A stretch of 64,000 nt of DNA from Vreelandella rituensis (GCF_003336665.1 NZ_QPIJ01000008.1:31239-95238); one strand, 5' to 3'; shown: positions 19,634 through 30,582, counted from the first letter of the stretch. Program-made: numbers and translations. The notes: generated from the sequence alone by a model not told the origin.

Positions 19634-20671
19634 TTATGGATTGTGAGTACGCTTTTCCAACCGCAACAAGCGCTTGGCGATGTCATCCAGCTGTTTGAAA
19701 CGCACTGCGTTCTTGCGCCATTGAGCGTTATTCATGGAACCGGTTCCCGACGAATACACGCCCGGCTCATGAATCGAATTGGTCACCAGGCTCATGCCGG
19801 TGACCTGAACGCCATCGCAAATCGTAAGATGTCCGGAAAGCCCCACACCTCCGCCCAGCATGCAATGCCTGCCGACCTGGGTTGAACCGGCAATGCCCAC
19901 GCAACCCGCCAGTGCACTGTGCTCACCGATACGCACATTGTGAGCAATCTGCACCTGACTGTCGATCTTGACATCGTCACCGATCACGGTGTCGCCCAGC
20001 GCACCCCGGTCGATACTCGAGCAGCTGCCGACCTCCACGTCATCTCCCAGCACCACGCCGCCCAGCTGAGCGATCTTGTGCCATCGGGCGCCATCGTGGG
20101 CAAAGCCGAAGCCATCGCCGCCGATCACGCAACCGCTGTGCAGAATCGCGCGCTTGCCGATGACCACGCCATGGCACACCGTGACGTTGGGATGCAGGCG
20201 AGTGCCCTCGCCGAGGGTGGTGTCGGCTCCCACCACACTGCCTGAACCGATCACCACACCGGCTTTCAGCACCACACCGGCTTCGACCACGGCATGCGGT
20301 CCGATACATACCTCAGCCCCCAGCGTGACATCACCGGCCACGATGGCGGAAGGATGAACCCCTGGATGATCGCGGGCGGGAACCGGGTCGAACAGCTGGG
20401 AGAGCTTGGCGTAGCCTAGATAAGGGTTTTCCATTTCCAGGCGGGGCACCGGGCAGGTCTTGCCATGTTCGGGATGCAGCAGCACAGCGGCTGCTCGCGT
20501 ACTTGGCAAGTCCTTGAGGTAGGCGCGGTTGGCCACAAAGGCCACTTCATCCGGCCCGGCATCCTTGAGGGTTGCCAAGCCGCGAATGGCTTGCCCGCCA
20601 TCACCCACCAGGGTGGCGTCGAGATGTCGGGCGATATCAGCCAGGGTCAGTTGGTCGAGAGCGTGCGTCAT
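19634..20671 (-). CDS. lpxD: UDP-3-O-(3-hydroxyacyl)glucosamine N-acyltransferase
   Basis: Third step of lipid A synthesis, N-acylation. The 345-residue protein has the N-terminal uridine-binding domain (MTHALDQLTLADIARHL onward) and a long run of hexapeptide repeats. The catalytic His is in the DSQVQIAHNVRIGEHSALAG region. Downstream of skp by 72 bases. The gap to fabZ (136 bases) is the largest in the lpx group and could hold a promoter, though I see no clear one. Confidence 0.96.
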   Translation of the reverse strand: MTHALDQLTLADIARHLDATLVGDGGQAIRGLATLKDAGPDEVAFVANRAYLKDLPSTRAAAVLLHPEHGKTCPVPRLEMENPYLGYAKLSQLFDPVPARDHPGVHPSAIVAGDVTLGAEVCIGPHAVVEAGVVLKAGVVIGSGSVVGADTTLGEGTRLHPNVTVCHGVVIGKRAILHSGCVIGGDGFGFAHDGARWHKIAQLGGVVLGDDVEVGSCSSIDRGALGDTVIGDDVKIDSQVQIAHNVRIGEHSALAGCVGIAGSTQVGRHCMLGGGVGLSGHLTICDGVQVTGMSLVTNSIHEPGVYSSGTGSMNNAQWRKNAVRFKQLDDIAKRLLRLEKRTHNP

Positions 20672-20743
20672 GGGAGCCTGGGAAGCTGGAGGGGCGCTTT
20701 GGAAGCCGCCCCTTACGATGGACAGGATCGGGATGGACCCGCA

Positions 20744-21244
20744 TCAATTCAGAGAATCGAATATCTGGGTGACTTCATCGGTGAGGTTGGGCAGGTCGAT
20801 GGCCGAATGCAGCACACCTTGGGGCTCCACCAGCACATCGATAGCGTGGCGCTCGATGACTTGCTCCACGGCCTGCTCCAGCCGGGCTTCCGCACTCTCC
20901 AGAAACTGTTGTTCGGAGCGTTGCTGGGCCTGCATGACCTCTTGGCGTAGCTGTTCGAAACGCCCGCCTTTTTGCTGCAGTTCTTCGATCAATGCCTGAC
21001 GTTCGGCCTGAGGCATGACCTCGCCCTCGCTCTGCAGACGTTGCTGAAGTTGTTGCAGTTCGTTGCCCAGCGCCTGTGCTTCACGCTGCTGAGCACCGAT
21101 CTCACTCTCCAGCTGGCTCACCGACTGTTGAGCGGACTGGGTATTCATCAACGCCGCTCGCCAGTCCAGCACGGCCACTTCTGCAGCATGGGCCGGTACA
21201 ATCATGGCGCCCAGCAAGCATATGGCTGCGATCAGTTTACGCAT
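20744..21244 (-). CDS. skp: OmpH/Skp family periplasmic chaperone
   Basis: Periplasmic holdase for unfolded outer-membrane proteins, partner of BamA. The ATG at 21244 is 8 bases after AAGGAG and begins a clear signal peptide with likely cleavage after A-H-A at residue 20. The mature part is a Gln/Glu/Arg-rich coiled coil (about residues 40-115), as in Skp. Total 166 residues. It lies 28 bases after bamA, the conserved rseP-bamA-skp-lpxD order. The longer frame to 21322 would run into bamA and lacks a leader sequence. Confidence 0.93.
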   Translation of the reverse strand: MRKLIAAICLLGAMIVPAHAAEVAVLDWRAALMNTQSAQQSVSQLESEIGAQQREAQALGNELQQLQQRLQSEGEVMPQAERQALIEELQQKGGRFEQLRQEVMQAQQRSEQQFLESAEARLEQAVEQVIERHAIDVLVEPQGVLHSAIDLPNLTDEVTQIFDSLN

Positions 21245-21272
21245 CGGTCTTTCTCCTTGTATCGAGGCTCGA

Positions 21273-23618
21273 TCAAAACGACTGACCCAGCGAGAACTGG
21301 AAGAATTGGGTGTCGTCGTCACTTTCGTCGTTCAGGGGCTGTGCCACACTGAAGGTCAACGGACCCACCGGCGTCAGCCATGAAAGTCCCACCCCCACGC
21401 TGTAACGTAGATCGCCCATGTCCACCCCGGAACTGCAGCGTTGCCGAGCGGCATCTTCTTCCAGAACATCGTAACAAGACGTCAGGAAGGTATTGCCGGC
21501 ATCGAAGAACAGCGAGGTCTGTATCGAACGTCGGTCTTCAATGAACGGCATGGGGAACAGCACTTCAGCGCTGCCCTCCACTACCACGTTACCGCCCATG
21601 GTACGGTCTCGTCCGCCTTCCCGAGACGGTGTGGTCGGTTGCCCCAGGGTATTGGAGGTAAAACCGCGTACCGACCCCAGACCACCGGAATAGAAGTTTT
21701 CATAGAAGGGATAAGGGTCGTTGCTGCCCAGCGTATCGGCATAGCCCAAATTGCCACTGAACTTCAGTGACCAGTCATCCCCCAGTGGGTAAAGCTTCTG
21801 GGCACGAGCACGCAACTTGACGTACTCGGCATCGCTTCCCGGCACGCCGGTTTCCAGAGAGAGACGCTGATAGCTACCCGCCGTGGGCATTATCCCGCGG
21901 TTGAGATTATTGCGCGTCCAGCTGGCGGTGAGCTTGAGGCTTTGGGCATCGGAGCCCTGATCCTCCACGTAACGGCGAATTTCCGAGGCCGTGTCGATAT
22001 AGGTCTTGATCGAAAGATCTTCCACGCTGGCGCCGAAGTTCAGCCGTGAGAGCTCGCTGATCGGATAGCCGAAATTGACACCCGCACCATAAGCATCGGT
22101 GGAATAGGTGGAGATATCCGAATCGGCGTAATCGGTTTCGCGGTAGAAGAGATTATAGCCTCGCGAAATCCCGTCGATGGTCCAGTAGGGGTCGGTGAAG
22201 CCGAAGTTGACGCTGGTAAAGGTATCACTGCGTTGAGCGCCGACATTGACCTGATTACCGGTGCCCAGGAAATTGTTCTGGGCCAGCGCCGCGCCGTAGA
22301 TTACCCCGGCGCTTTGTGAAAAGCCGACACTCGCCGAGACCGAGCCGGATGGCTGCTCTTCGACATTGTAAGCCACGTCCAGCATGTCCGGCTCACCGGG
22401 CACGGGGCGGGTTTCCACTTCCACCTGGCTGAAAAACCCGAGACGTTCGAGACGTTGACGTGACTGAGTGATCGATTCGGTGGAAGCCGGGGCGCCTTCC
22501 ATCTGAATCATTTCACGACGCAACACCTCATCCTGGGTGGTGGTGTTGCCGGAGAATTCTATACGCCTGACATAAGCGCGCCGCCCGGCTTCCACCGCCA
22601 TCACCAGATCGACCGTCTTGCCGTCATCGGCAAGTTCGGGGATGCCTTCCACCTCGGCAAAGGCAAAGCCGTCCGCGCCCAGCCGGGTGCGCAAGGCTTC
22701 GGCGGAGGCATTGACATCGCGACGCGAGAAGATCTCGCCGCTTTGCACTTCGAGCAGTTCGCGGGCTTCGCGCTCGCTGATTTCCATCTCGCCGACAAAG
22801 CGGATGTCACCGACACGGTACTGGTTCCCCTCATCGACGTTGACGGTAATGAAGATGTCCGATTTATCGGGACTGATCGAGACCTGAGTCGAGGTCACCT
22901 CGAAATTGACATAGCCACGATCCAGATAATAGGAGCGCAGCCGTTCGATGTCGCCGGCAAGCGCAGCCCGCGAATACTCGTCACTCGAGAACCAGCCAAA
23001 CAGAAGACCCGGCTGATCTTCGAGCTCGAAGACATTACGCAAGGTCTGATCGTCAAAAGCCTCGTTGCCCACGATGTTGATCTGACGAATCGTGGCGACT
23101 GCGCCTTCGTTGATGTTGATGTTGACCTGCACTCGGCCTTCATCAACCTCTTCAACCTCGGTTTCGATACTTGCGCTATAGCGCCCTTGGGATTGATAGA
23201 GCCCTTCAAGCTCACGCTGAATCTCTTCCAAGGTGGAAAGTTGCAGCACCTGGCCGACGGCCATGCCCGATTCTCTCAGGCCTTCACGCAGGTCGTCTTC
23301 GGAAAGCTGCTTATTGCCGGTGATATTGAGCCGTGCAATGGTGGGCCGCTCAACCACTTGGATGATCAACACATCGCCTTCGCGGGCAAGCGTCACGTCT
23401 TCAAACAAGCCGGTGGCAAAAAGATTGCGCGTCGCCTCGGCCAGTTCAGCTTCGTCGACACGGTCGCGGGCACTCACCGGGAAGGCATTGAACACCGATG
23501 CAGCCGAAACCCGCTGCAATCCCTCTACACGTATGTCTGAAACATCAAAGGGTTGTGCCTGTACGTTACCAGCGCTAGCCAGCACCAATGCCGCTATTCC
23601 AAAAGTCTTTATTTTCAT
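21273..23618 (-). CDS. bamA: Outer membrane protein assembly factor BamA
   Basis: Central Omp85-family insertase of the BAM complex. The start at ATG 23618 gives a signal peptide ending near residue 21 (V-Q-A). Five POTRA repeats follow (DIRVEGLQRVSAASVF begins the first), and the C-terminal half is a 16-stranded barrel with the GLGSVRGF loop 6 motif and a terminal Phe (FSLGQSF). 781 residues, typical. Downstream of rseP by 115 bases, without an obvious strong ribosome site. The skp-bamA coupling fits their joint role. Confidence 0.97.
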   Translation of the reverse strand: MKIKTFGIAALVLASAGNVQAQPFDVSDIRVEGLQRVSAASVFNAFPVSARDRVDEAELAEATRNLFATGLFEDVTLAREGDVLIIQVVERPTIARLNITGNKQLSEDDLREGLRESGMAVGQVLQLSTLEEIQRELEGLYQSQGRYSASIETEVEEVDEGRVQVNININEGAVATIRQINIVGNEAFDDQTLRNVFELEDQPGLLFGWFSSDEYSRAALAGDIERLRSYYLDRGYVNFEVTSTQVSISPDKSDIFITVNVDEGNQYRVGDIRFVGEMEISEREARELLEVQSGEIFSRRDVNASAEALRTRLGADGFAFAEVEGIPELADDGKTVDLVMAVEAGRRAYVRRIEFSGNTTTQDEVLRREMIQMEGAPASTESITQSRQRLERLGFFSQVEVETRPVPGEPDMLDVAYNVEEQPSGSVSASVGFSQSAGVIYGAALAQNNFLGTGNQVNVGAQRSDTFTSVNFGFTDPYWTIDGISRGYNLFYRETDYADSDISTYSTDAYGAGVNFGYPISELSRLNFGASVEDLSIKTYIDTASEIRRYVEDQGSDAQSLKLTASWTRNNLNRGIMPTAGSYQRLSLETGVPGSDAEYVKLRARAQKLYPLGDDWSLKFSGNLGYADTLGSNDPYPFYENFYSGGLGSVRGFTSNTLGQPTTPSREGGRDRTMGGNVVVEGSAEVLFPMPFIEDRRSIQTSLFFDAGNTFLTSCYDVLEEDAARQRCSSGVDMGDLRYSVGVGLSWLTPVGPLTFSVAQPLNDESDDDTQFFQFSLGQSF

Positions 23619-23733
23619 GCAGTCAGTTCGCTCGCGTTGGTCTGCCCACCTTGTCCAGACAGGCACCATATACATTTGTGCGGGCAGCTGACAAGGCAGA
23701 AGCTGCTCGCGCGCGTCATCATTGCTCGCCTGG

Positions 23734-25092
23734 CTACCACAGGCGCATCAGGTCGAAGTAAAGCGCCATCAGCATCAAGCTCCCCACCAGGGCCAGGCCG
23801 ATACGTAGCCCGACCGCCTGCACCTGTTCGGACACGGGACGTCCGCGGACCGCTTCAATGAAATAGTAAAGTAAGTGGCCACCATCCAGCACCGGGATGG
23901 GCAAGAGATTCAACACCCCCAGGCTAATCGAAAGGTACGCCAAGAAGGTGACGAAAGCTTCCACCCCCGTACGCGCCGAGTCCCCGGCCACCTGAGCGAT
24001 GGTAATCGGCCCGGAAAGATTGGACGGTGAAATCAGGCCCACCAGCATCTTGCGGATAGCGCCCAGGGTCAACAACGTCATCTCACCGGTACGCGAGAAA
24101 GCCTGGCCGACCGCTTCGATCGGGCCATAGCGTATTTCACGCCGGTACTCCTCCGGCCAGCTAACCGGCTCCACGCCCGCGCCGATGTAGCCGATTTCCA
24201 CTCCGGTTTCCAGCGCAGTGCGACCCGGGGTGAGCGTCATGCTCTGGCGTCGGCCGTCACGTTCGATCTCTAATGCCAGCGACTCACCGGGGTTACCGCG
24301 TACGATATTGACGAATTGCATCCAGTCGTTCACCGCCTCGCCATTGACCGTACGGATCTCATCGCCCGGCTGCAAGCCGGCTTCAGCGGCCGCTTCCCCT
24401 TCAAGCACCTGACCCAGCACCGGCGGAAACTCCGGCTGCCAGGGTGTGATACCCAGGGTCGAGAGTGGCTGCGGCGGGTCCTGGCGCACCAGGTAATCAT
24501 CCACCGGCAACCGATAATCGCGCGTACTCTGATCGATATCCTGACGGGCCTGGAGGACAAGCTCGCCGCTTTCGCCGATAACGGACACCAGCTTGAGGTT
24601 GATCTCCTCCCAGGAGCGTACTTCCTCGCCTTGTACGGCGGTTATTTCGTAGCCGCTTTGCAACCCGGCTTGAGCGGCAGGCGATTGCGGCGCCACGGCC
24701 CCGATGACTGGAGACACTGTCGTGGTTCCCACCACGAACAATGCCCAGTACGCCACGATGGCCAGCAGGAAATTGGCTAACGGACCGGCGATGACGATGG
24801 CGATTCGCTGCCAGACGGTCTTGCGGTTAAAGGCCTGATCAAGCTGGTTTTCAGGCACCGGCGCTTCGCGCTCGTCCAGCATCTTGACGTAGCCACCCAG
24901 CGGAATGGCGGCTACCACGAACTCGGTACCATGCCGGTCATAGCGTGACCACAGCGGTTTACCGAAGCCTACGGAAAAGCGCAAGACCTTGACGCCGCAG
25001 CGCCGCGCCACCCAGAAGTGGCCATATTCATGGAAGGTTACCAACAAACCCAGCACCACGATGACGGCAAGAATATTTTGAATCAGACCCAC
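23734..25092 (-). CDS. rseP: Site-2 zinc metalloprotease RseP
   Basis: Intramembrane protease that cleaves anti-sigma factor RseA, releasing sigma-E under envelope stress. The zinc motif HEYGH is at residues 21-25 in the first membrane helix. Two PDZ domains lie between about residues 115 and 300, and the second metal-ligand motif PVLDGGHLLYY is near the C-terminus; 452 residues. The start codon is GTG with GAGGAG 6 bases upstream. It lies between dxr and bamA, the standard envelope-biogenesis order. Confidence 0.96.
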   Translation of the reverse strand: MGLIQNILAVIVVLGLLVTFHEYGHFWVARRCGVKVLRFSVGFGKPLWSRYDRHGTEFVVAAIPLGGYVKMLDEREAPVPENQLDQAFNRKTVWQRIAIVIAGPLANFLLAIVAYWALFVVGTTTVSPVIGAVAPQSPAAQAGLQSGYEITAVQGEEVRSWEEINLKLVSVIGESGELVLQARQDIDQSTRDYRLPVDDYLVRQDPPQPLSTLGITPWQPEFPPVLGQVLEGEAAAEAGLQPGDEIRTVNGEAVNDWMQFVNIVRGNPGESLALEIERDGRRQSMTLTPGRTALETGVEIGYIGAGVEPVSWPEEYRREIRYGPIEAVGQAFSRTGEMTLLTLGAIRKMLVGLISPSNLSGPITIAQVAGDSARTGVEAFVTFLAYLSISLGVLNLLPIPVLDGGHLLYYFIEAVRGRPVSEQVQAVGLRIGLALVGSLMLMALYFDLMRLW

Positions 25093-25129
25093 GTTTGGCT
25101 CCTCAAAGACATGTTTTTCATCGGGTCTT

Positions 25130-26338
25130 TCACGTTTTTACGTCAAGCAATTGCCGGGTGAGGTGGCGTACCTGCCGGTTTGCCTCAAGAATGCCTTCCA
25201 AGGTATTCGCCGAGGTCACCGCCTGGCGATCCAGGACGCGGGCTACCAGCTCGCCTATTCCGGGAAAACTCAACCGGCCCCCAAGAAAAGCCTCGACCGC
25301 GATTTCGTTGGCGGCATTGAGAATCGCCGGGGCGGTACCCCCGGCCTTCATCGCCTCACGAGCGAGACGCAGGCATGGAAAAGTGTCTTCATCCGGCACA
25401 TCAAAATCCAGCCGGGCCACAGCGAACAAATCCAAGGGTTTTACCCCGGCATCGATACGCTCGGGCCAGGCCAACCCATAGGCAATCGGGGTGCGCATAT
25501 CCGGGTTGCCCAGCTGGGCGATGACCGAGCCGTCATGATAGGCCACCATGGAATGAATCACGCTTTGTGGATGTACCACGACCTGAATTTGCTCGGGCGA
25601 CGCATCGAACAGCCAACAGGCTTCGATCAACTCCAGTCCTTTGTTCATCAAGGTGGCACTGTCCACTGAAATCTTTCTGCCCATCGTCCAGTTAGGGTGG
25701 GCGCAGGCCTGCTCGGGGGTGACTCGGGCAATTCGCTCGGCACTCCAGCCACGAAACGGACCACCGGAAGCGGTCAGCAACAGCTGGGAGACACCATGCC
25801 GAGCCAATCCACCTCGATGTTCGATGGGTAGACACTGGTAGATGGCATTATGTTCGGAATCAATCGGCAATAACGTGGCACCGGAGCGCGCCACGGCCTC
25901 CATGAACAGGGCACCACTCATTACCAGGGCTTCCTTGTTGGCCAACAGCACACGCTTGCCGGCCTCCACTGCTGCCAGGGTGGGCAGCAAGCCGGCAGCC
26001 CCGACAATCGCCGCCATCACGATGCCGGCGTCATTGTCTCGGGCAACATCGATCAAGGCTTGAGTTCCGGCACGCACCTGGGTGGCCAGTCCGGCATCCG
26101 CCAAACGCTGGCGCAGCCAGGCAGCATCGGTTTCGGTTCCTAATACCGCAATTTCGGGAGTATATAGGCGGCACTGTTCAAACAACGCCTCACGCGAACG
26201 GTGAGCGGTGAGCGCATGGACCCGGTAACGTTCGGGATGACGCCTGATCACATCCAGGGTACTGGTACCGATGGACCCCGTGGCGCCCAGCACGGTAACG
26301 GCCTGTCTTCCTTGCGGTTGCATCATGGGGAAAGTCAT
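25130..26338 (-). CDS. dxr: 1-deoxy-D-xylulose-5-phosphate reductoisomerase
   Basis: Converts DXP to MEP with NADPH, the committed step of non-mevalonate isoprenoid synthesis (also called IspC). N-terminal NADPH fold [18 protein letters not shown], then [24 protein letters not shown], the flexible-loop TASGGPF and [21 protein letters not shown] set the start at ATG 26338, which overlaps the cdsA stop by 3 bases (ATGA), giving 402 residues; an ATG at 26326 is also possible. Supplies precursors for UppS encoded in the same block. Confidence 0.96.
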   Translation of the reverse strand: MTFPMMQPQGRQAVTVLGATGSIGTSTLDVIRRHPERYRVHALTAHRSREALFEQCRLYTPEIAVLGTETDAAWLRQRLADAGLATQVRAGTQALIDVARDNDAGIVMAAIVGAAGLLPTLAAVEAGKRVLLANKEALVMSGALFMEAVARSGATLLPIDSEHNAIYQCLPIEHRGGLARHGVSQLLLTASGGPFRGWSAERIARVTPEQACAHPNWTMGRKISVDSATLMNKGLELIEACWLFDASPEQIQVVVHPQSVIHSMVAYHDGSVIAQLGNPDMRTPIAYGLAWPERIDAGVKPLDLFAVARLDFDVPDEDTFPCLRLAREAMKAGGTAPAILNAANEIAVEAFLGGRLSFPGIGELVARVLDRQAVTSANTLEGILEANRQVRHLTRQLLDVKT

Positions 26339-27138
26339 GGAGAAAGTGCCGTCAGGTAACACAGAGCAAACAAGGGAATCGCGGCAGTCAGGCTATCGAT
26401 ACGGTCGAGTACGCCCCCGTGCCCTGGGAGGAGGTTGCTGGAGTCCTTGAGCCCACGATGGCGTTTAAGCATGCTTTCCAGCAGGTCTCCCAACACCGAC
26501 GCCAGCGTCACCAGTGCGGTGATTATCACCAATGACAGAGCACTGACCATGCCAAACCCCTGCCAGACGGCAAAGCCCACCGCCAGCAGAAACGTTACCA
26601 GCAGGCCGCCGAAGACGCCTTCCCAGGATTTGCCCGGGCTCACCCGTGGCGCCAGCTTGCGTTTACCGTAGGCACGGCCGAAGAAATAGGCCCCGATATC
26701 CGCTCCCCACACCAACAGCAGCACGAACAACAGCCACGCCCCGCTGTCACGCAGCACATTGAACCCTACCCAGGCAGGCAACAGTACCCACAACCCCATC
26801 AGCAAGCGCCGAGGGGTTGACTGCCACTGAGCTCCCGCTTCGGGATACCGCGCCACCCAGTAAAGCGTCACCAGCCAACCCAGGGCAGCAAGCCACAATG
26901 GCCAGAGGGCAAGTGCCGCATCGAGTGCCCACATCAGCCCCATCAGCGCGGCCATCAACCCCACCCAGCCAAGCCGCTGGGGAGTCTCTTCGATACCGGC
27001 CAGACGCGCCCATTCCCAGCCCGCCAATAACACGACAACCGCCGTAAACAGAGCGAAGGCGCCGCCCTCGAGTCCAAACAGCCCAGCCAGCATCAGGGGT
27101 GCTAGCCAGGCGGCGGTAATGATTCGCTGTTTAAGCAC
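26335..27138 (-). CDS. cdsA: Phosphatidate cytidylyltransferase
   Basis: Makes CDP-diacylglycerol, the precursor of membrane phospholipids. 267 residues with several hydrophobic helices. The family signature near the C-terminus is complete: [20 protein letters not shown] followed by GVLDRIDS. It starts with GTG, 6 bases after GAGG, and overlaps the end of uppS by 8 bases and dxr by 4, so uppS-cdsA-dxr look translationally coupled. Confidence 0.95.
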   Translation of the reverse strand: MLKQRIITAAWLAPLMLAGLFGLEGGAFALFTAVVVLLAGWEWARLAGIEETPQRLGWVGLMAALMGLMWALDAALALWPLWLAALGWLVTLYWVARYPEAGAQWQSTPRRLLMGLWVLLPAWVGFNVLRDSGAWLLFVLLLVWGADIGAYFFGRAYGKRKLAPRVSPGKSWEGVFGGLLVTFLLAVGFAVWQGFGMVSALSLVIITALVTLASVLGDLLESMLKRHRGLKDSSNLLPGHGGVLDRIDSLTAAIPLFALCYLTALSP

Positions 27139-27919
27139 CTTGCGCCTCGATCTGTTCGTCCGTCATGCCGAAACGTCGCTTACGCCGGCAATAATCCACC
27201 AGCGCCGCATCAAAGGATTCGGCATTGAAATCCGGCCACAGCTGGGGCGTGAAGTACAGTTCGGCATACGCCAGCTGCCACAGCATGAAATTCGACACGC
27301 GCTGCTCACCGCTGGTGCGGATACACAGGTCCACGGGAGGAATGTGCTGGGTGTGCAAGGACGACGCCATCAACTGCTCATCAATGGATTCCGGCGCCAA
27401 TTCCCCGGCGGCGACACGCTGGGCAAGCCGACGTGCGGCCGCGGTGATGTCCCACTGTCCACCGTAGTTGGCGGCGACCACCAGGTGCATCCCGGCATTA
27501 CCGGCGGTCAATGCCTCGGCGCGCTCGATCTGCTTCTGGATGGCATGTGAAAACCCGTGGCGATCACCAATGATGGAAAGCCGAATATCGCGTTCATGGA
27601 GTTTTTTCACTTCACGCTTGAGCGCAATCAGAAACAACTCCATCAAGGCATTGACTTCGGCCGCCGGACGCTTCCAGTTTTCACTGGAAAAGGCAAACAG
27701 ACTCAGCGTCTCGATTTGCCGCTCGACGGCTCGGCGCACTACCGTTCTGACCGATTCGACACCGGCGCGATGGCCACGCACGCCGGAAAGGCCACGACCT
27801 TTCGCCCAGCGATTATTACCATCCATGATAATGGCGACATGACCGGGTAACCTGCCCTGCTCACAAGCAATGGAAAAGGCACTGTCGGGCTGCTTGTCGG
27901 GAAGCTGCGATGACGTCAT
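27131..27919 (-). CDS. uppS: Isoprenyl (undecaprenyl) diphosphate synthase
   Basis: Cis-prenyltransferase making the C55 carrier lipid for peptidoglycan and O-antigen. The catalytic segment IIMDGNNRWAKGRGL with the Mg-binding Asp lies near residues 31-45. FAFSSENWKRP and the C-terminal LCIRTSGEQRVSNFMLWQLA with ELYFTPQLWPDF are further family blocks; 262 residues, slightly longer than E. coli because of the N-terminus. It is separated from frr by 110 bases that contain a terminator hairpin. Confidence 0.96.
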   Translation of the reverse strand: MTSSQLPDKQPDSAFSIACEQGRLPGHVAIIMDGNNRWAKGRGLSGVRGHRAGVESVRTVVRRAVERQIETLSLFAFSSENWKRPAAEVNALMELFLIALKREVKKLHERDIRLSIIGDRHGFSHAIQKQIERAEALTAGNAGMHLVVAANYGGQWDITAAARRLAQRVAAGELAPESIDEQLMASSLHTQHIPPVDLCIRTSGEQRVSNFMLWQLAYAELYFTPQLWPDFNAESFDAALVDYCRRKRRFGMTDEQIEAQGA

Positions 27920-27989
27920 GGGCTCTCACATCCAGGTGGATCATTGACTCAAGGCTTGAACTCTAACGTAAACTCAAACTCAAAAACAT

Positions 27990-28013
27990 GGCGGGTGGCA
28001 ATCGCCACCCGCC
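27990..28013 (-). terminator. Intrinsic terminator after frr
   Basis: A perfect 10-bp stem, GGCGGGTGGC / GCCACCCGCC, with a 4-base loop, starting about 17 bases after the frr stop codon. On the minus strand it is followed by ATGTTTTTGAG. It separates the tsf-pyrH-frr unit from uppS. Confidence 0.8.
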
Positions 28014-28029
28014 TGGATAGTCAGAACGG

Positions 28030-28587
28030 TTACACCTGCATCAGATCGTGTTCCTTGGCCTCCAGCATCTTGTCGATTTCAGCAATATGCTTGTCGGTCA
28101 GTTTCTGAATGGCATCTTCGCCCTGGTGCTGCTCGTCTTCGCTGATTTCCTTGTCCTTGAGCAAGGCCTTGAAATCACCATTGGCATCGCGACGGACATT
28201 ACGCACGGCCACACGCGCATGCTCAGCTTCACTACGCGCCTGCTTGATGTAGCCCTTACGCGTTTCCTCAGTCAGCATCGGCATGGGCACGCGAATCACA
28301 GTGCCGGCGCTGGCGGGGTTCAAACCCAAGTCGGAGGTCATGATAGCCTTCTCGATCTTGGGCACCATGCCTTGCTCCCAGGGCACCACGGCAAGCGTGC
28401 GGGCATCTTCAACGTTGACCGAAGCCACCTGGTTGAGCGGCATCTGGCTACCGTAATAGTCCACCGTGACCGTATCCAGAATGCTCGGGTGAGCGCGGCC
28501 GGTACGAATCTTGTTGAAGTTGCCATGCAGCGCTTCAACACTTTTCTTCATGCGGGATTCCGCGTCTTTCTTGATCTCGTTGATCAC
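28030..28587 (-). CDS. frr: Ribosome recycling factor
   Basis: Splits post-termination ribosomes together with EF-G. It has 185 residues, the exact usual length, with the conserved N-terminal helix ([19 protein letters not shown]), [15 protein letters not shown] and the C-terminal helix ending KEHDLMQV. The start codon is GTG with AGAGGA 7 bases upstream. Four bases separate it from pyrH, so it is co-transcribed with it. A terminator follows. Confidence 0.97.
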   Translation of the reverse strand: MINEIKKDAESRMKKSVEALHGNFNKIRTGRAHPSILDTVTVDYYGSQMPLNQVASVNVEDARTLAVVPWEQGMVPKIEKAIMTSDLGLNPASAGTVIRVPMPMLTEETRKGYIKQARSEAEHARVAVRNVRRDANGDFKALLKDKEISEDEQHQGEDAIQKLTDKHIAEIDKMLEAKEHDLMQV

Positions 28588-28591
28588 AATA

Positions 28592-29362
28592 TTATCCTCT
28601 GTCTATCAGCGTGCCTTCCTTGCCCCCGACTACCAGGTTCAGCAGGGCACCGGACTTGTTCATGTCAAATACCCGCACCGGCATATCATGGTCACGTACC
28701 AGGCAGATAGCGGTCAAATCCATAATCCCCAGCTTCTGATCCAGGGCGTCATCATAGGATAGCTTTTCGTACTTGACGGCATCGGCGTGCTTGACCGGGT
28801 CCTTATCGTAGACCCCATCGACCTTGGTGGCCTTGATCACGACGTCGGCGTCAATCTCGATACCCCGCAGGCAGGCAGCGGAATCCGTGGTGAAGAAAGG
28901 ATTGCCTGTGCCGGCGGAAAATAGCACCACATCGCCTGAGGTGAGGTAACGAATTGCTGTACGGCGATCGTAATGCTCCACCACACCGCTCATGGGAATC
29001 GCCGACATCACTCTGGAACGGATATTGGAACGCTCCAGTGCATCGCGCATGGCCAGCGCATTCATTACCGTGGCCAGCATGCCCATATGGTCACCCGTGA
29101 CCCTGTCCATTCCCGCAGCATTCAAGGCAGCGCCACGAAACAGGTTGCCTCCCCCGATCACGATACCTACCTGAACACCTATTCCGACCAACTGGCCGAT
29201 TTCCAGCGCCAGGCGGTCGAGTACCTTGGGGTCAATCCCGAAATCGTGCTCACCCATCAACGCCTCGCCGGAAAGCTTGAGCAAGATACGCTTGTATTTT
29301 GACTTGGAGCTTGCTGGTTTGGCATTGGGGGTGGGGAAAGTTTCCTGGGCATCAAGGGTCAT
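28592..29362 (-). CDS. pyrH: UMP kinase
   Basis: Phosphorylates UMP to UDP as a hexamer of the amino-acid kinase fold. The core begins [14 protein letters not shown], with [16 protein letters not shown] nucleotide-binding glycines (here [13 protein letters not shown]), [14 protein letters not shown] and [12 protein letters not shown]. The ATG at 29362 is 6 bases after AGGAGA and gives 256 residues, with a 20-residue polar N-terminal extension before the core; the frame to 29461 has no homology. Lies between tsf and frr in the usual order. Confidence 0.95.
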   Translation of the reverse strand: MTLDAQETFPTPNAKPASSKSKYKRILLKLSGEALMGEHDFGIDPKVLDRLALEIGQLVGIGVQVGIVIGGGNLFRGAALNAAGMDRVTGDHMGMLATVMNALAMRDALERSNIRSRVMSAIPMSGVVEHYDRRTAIRYLTSGDVVLFSAGTGNPFFTTDSAACLRGIEIDADVVIKATKVDGVYDKDPVKHADAVKYEKLSYDDALDQKLGIMDLTAICLVRDHDMPVRVFDMNKSGALLNLVVGGKEGTLIDRG

Positions 29363-29488
29363 GGCATGTCTCCTGAAGTGTGCCTGAGAGCAGGCGGGCG
29401 GGGCAGCCCGGCACCGGAACGGGCAAGGGCCGGATACACGAAGGCGTGCGCTTACGCGCACGCCATTATTACATTGGAACTTCAGACC

Positions 29489-30358
29489 TCAGCGACGGCC
29501 GGCCTGTTCCATAACTTCCTTGGCGAAATCGACTTCTTCCTTCTCGATGCCCTCGCCCACTTCAAAGCGAGTAAAGTCGAGCACTTCACCACCCGCCGCC
29601 TTGACGTACTCGGCCACGGACTGATTGGGGTCCTTGACGAACGGCTGTTCGGTCAGGCTGTTCTCGGCCAGGTACTTCTTCAGACGGCCTTGCACCATCT
29701 TCTCGGCGATCTGCTCCGGCTTGCCGGCCATATCAGGCTGCCCCAGAATGATGGCCTTTTCTTGATCCAGCTGTTCCTGGGGCATCTGCTCCGGATGCGC
29801 AACCGCCGGGTTGATGGCTGCCACGTGCATGGCCACGTCCTTGGCCACTTCCGAAGTGCCGCCCTTGAGCACGGTCAAGACGCCGATGCGGCCGCCATGG
29901 ACGTATTCGCCCACGATGCCGCCTTCGCCCGCTTCGACGACCACGGCACGACGCACACCGATGTTCTCACCGATCTTCTGCACCAACTGCTCGCGTGCAG
30001 TTTCAAGGGCACCTTCCATGACCGCGGCCACATCTTCGCTCTTGGCATCGAAGAAGGCACTGGCGATCTTGGCGGTAAACGCCTTGAAGTTGTCGTCGCG
30101 GGCGACGAAATCGGTTTCCGAGTTGATCTCGACCATCACACCGTAGGAGTTGTCGTCGGCCACTTTAGTGACCACGGCGCCTTCGGCGGCGGTACGGCCC
30201 GCTTTCTTGGCGGCCTTGAGACCGGAGCTTTTACGCAGGTTTTCGATCGCGACTTCAATATCACCCTCGGTTTCGGTAAGTGCCTTCTTGCACTCCATCA
30301 TGCCGAGTCCGGTACGTTCGCGTAGTTCCTTGACCTGAGAGGCGCTGATAGCTGCCAT
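29489..30358 (-). CDS. tsf: Elongation factor Ts
   Basis: Nucleotide exchange factor for EF-Tu. 289 residues with the N-terminal UBA-like domain ([18 protein letters not shown]), the core that contacts EF-Tu ([13 protein letters not shown]) and the C-terminal dimerisation part. ATG follows AGAGGTG by 7 bases. It lies 268 bases downstream of rpsB, with a terminator hairpin in between, so its expression depends on read-through or on a promoter in that gap. Confidence 0.97.
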   Translation of the reverse strand: MAAISASQVKELRERTGLGMMECKKALTETEGDIEVAIENLRKSSGLKAAKKAGRTAAEGAVVTKVADDNSYGVMVEINSETDFVARDDNFKAFTAKIASAFFDAKSEDVAAVMEGALETAREQLVQKIGENIGVRRAVVVEAGEGGIVGEYVHGGRIGVLTVLKGGTSEVAKDVAMHVAAINPAVAHPEQMPQEQLDQEKAIILGQPDMAGKPEQIAEKMVQGRLKKYLAENSLTEQPFVKDPNQSVAEYVKAAGGEVLDFTRFEVGEGIEKEEVDFAKEVMEQAGRR

Positions 30359-30556
30359 GGGAATTCACCTCTGAATGGTTCTATCTGACTGAGAATTTAA
30401 AAGCTGAGAGCTTGAAAGCAACACTACTGTTCTGCAAAACAAGATCCTCCAAAGCAAAGCCCCGCAAGACCCCGCCGCACAGAGCTGAGCACTGCCCTGC
30501 CGGTACCGAAGCACCGGACTGAATACTTCCCACCCCGGCTTTCACCGCCAGTGGGA

Positions 30557-30582
30557 AAAAAGGGGGCCATTGCCCCCTTTTT
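30557..30582 (-). terminator. Terminator-like hairpin between rpsB and tsf
   Basis: Stem GGGGGC / GCCCCC with a CATT loop, extended by five A-T pairs and ending in a T tract in both directions. It starts 45 bases after the rpsB stop. It probably lowers tsf transcription relative to rpsB, as described for the E. coli rpsB-tsf operon. Confidence 0.75.
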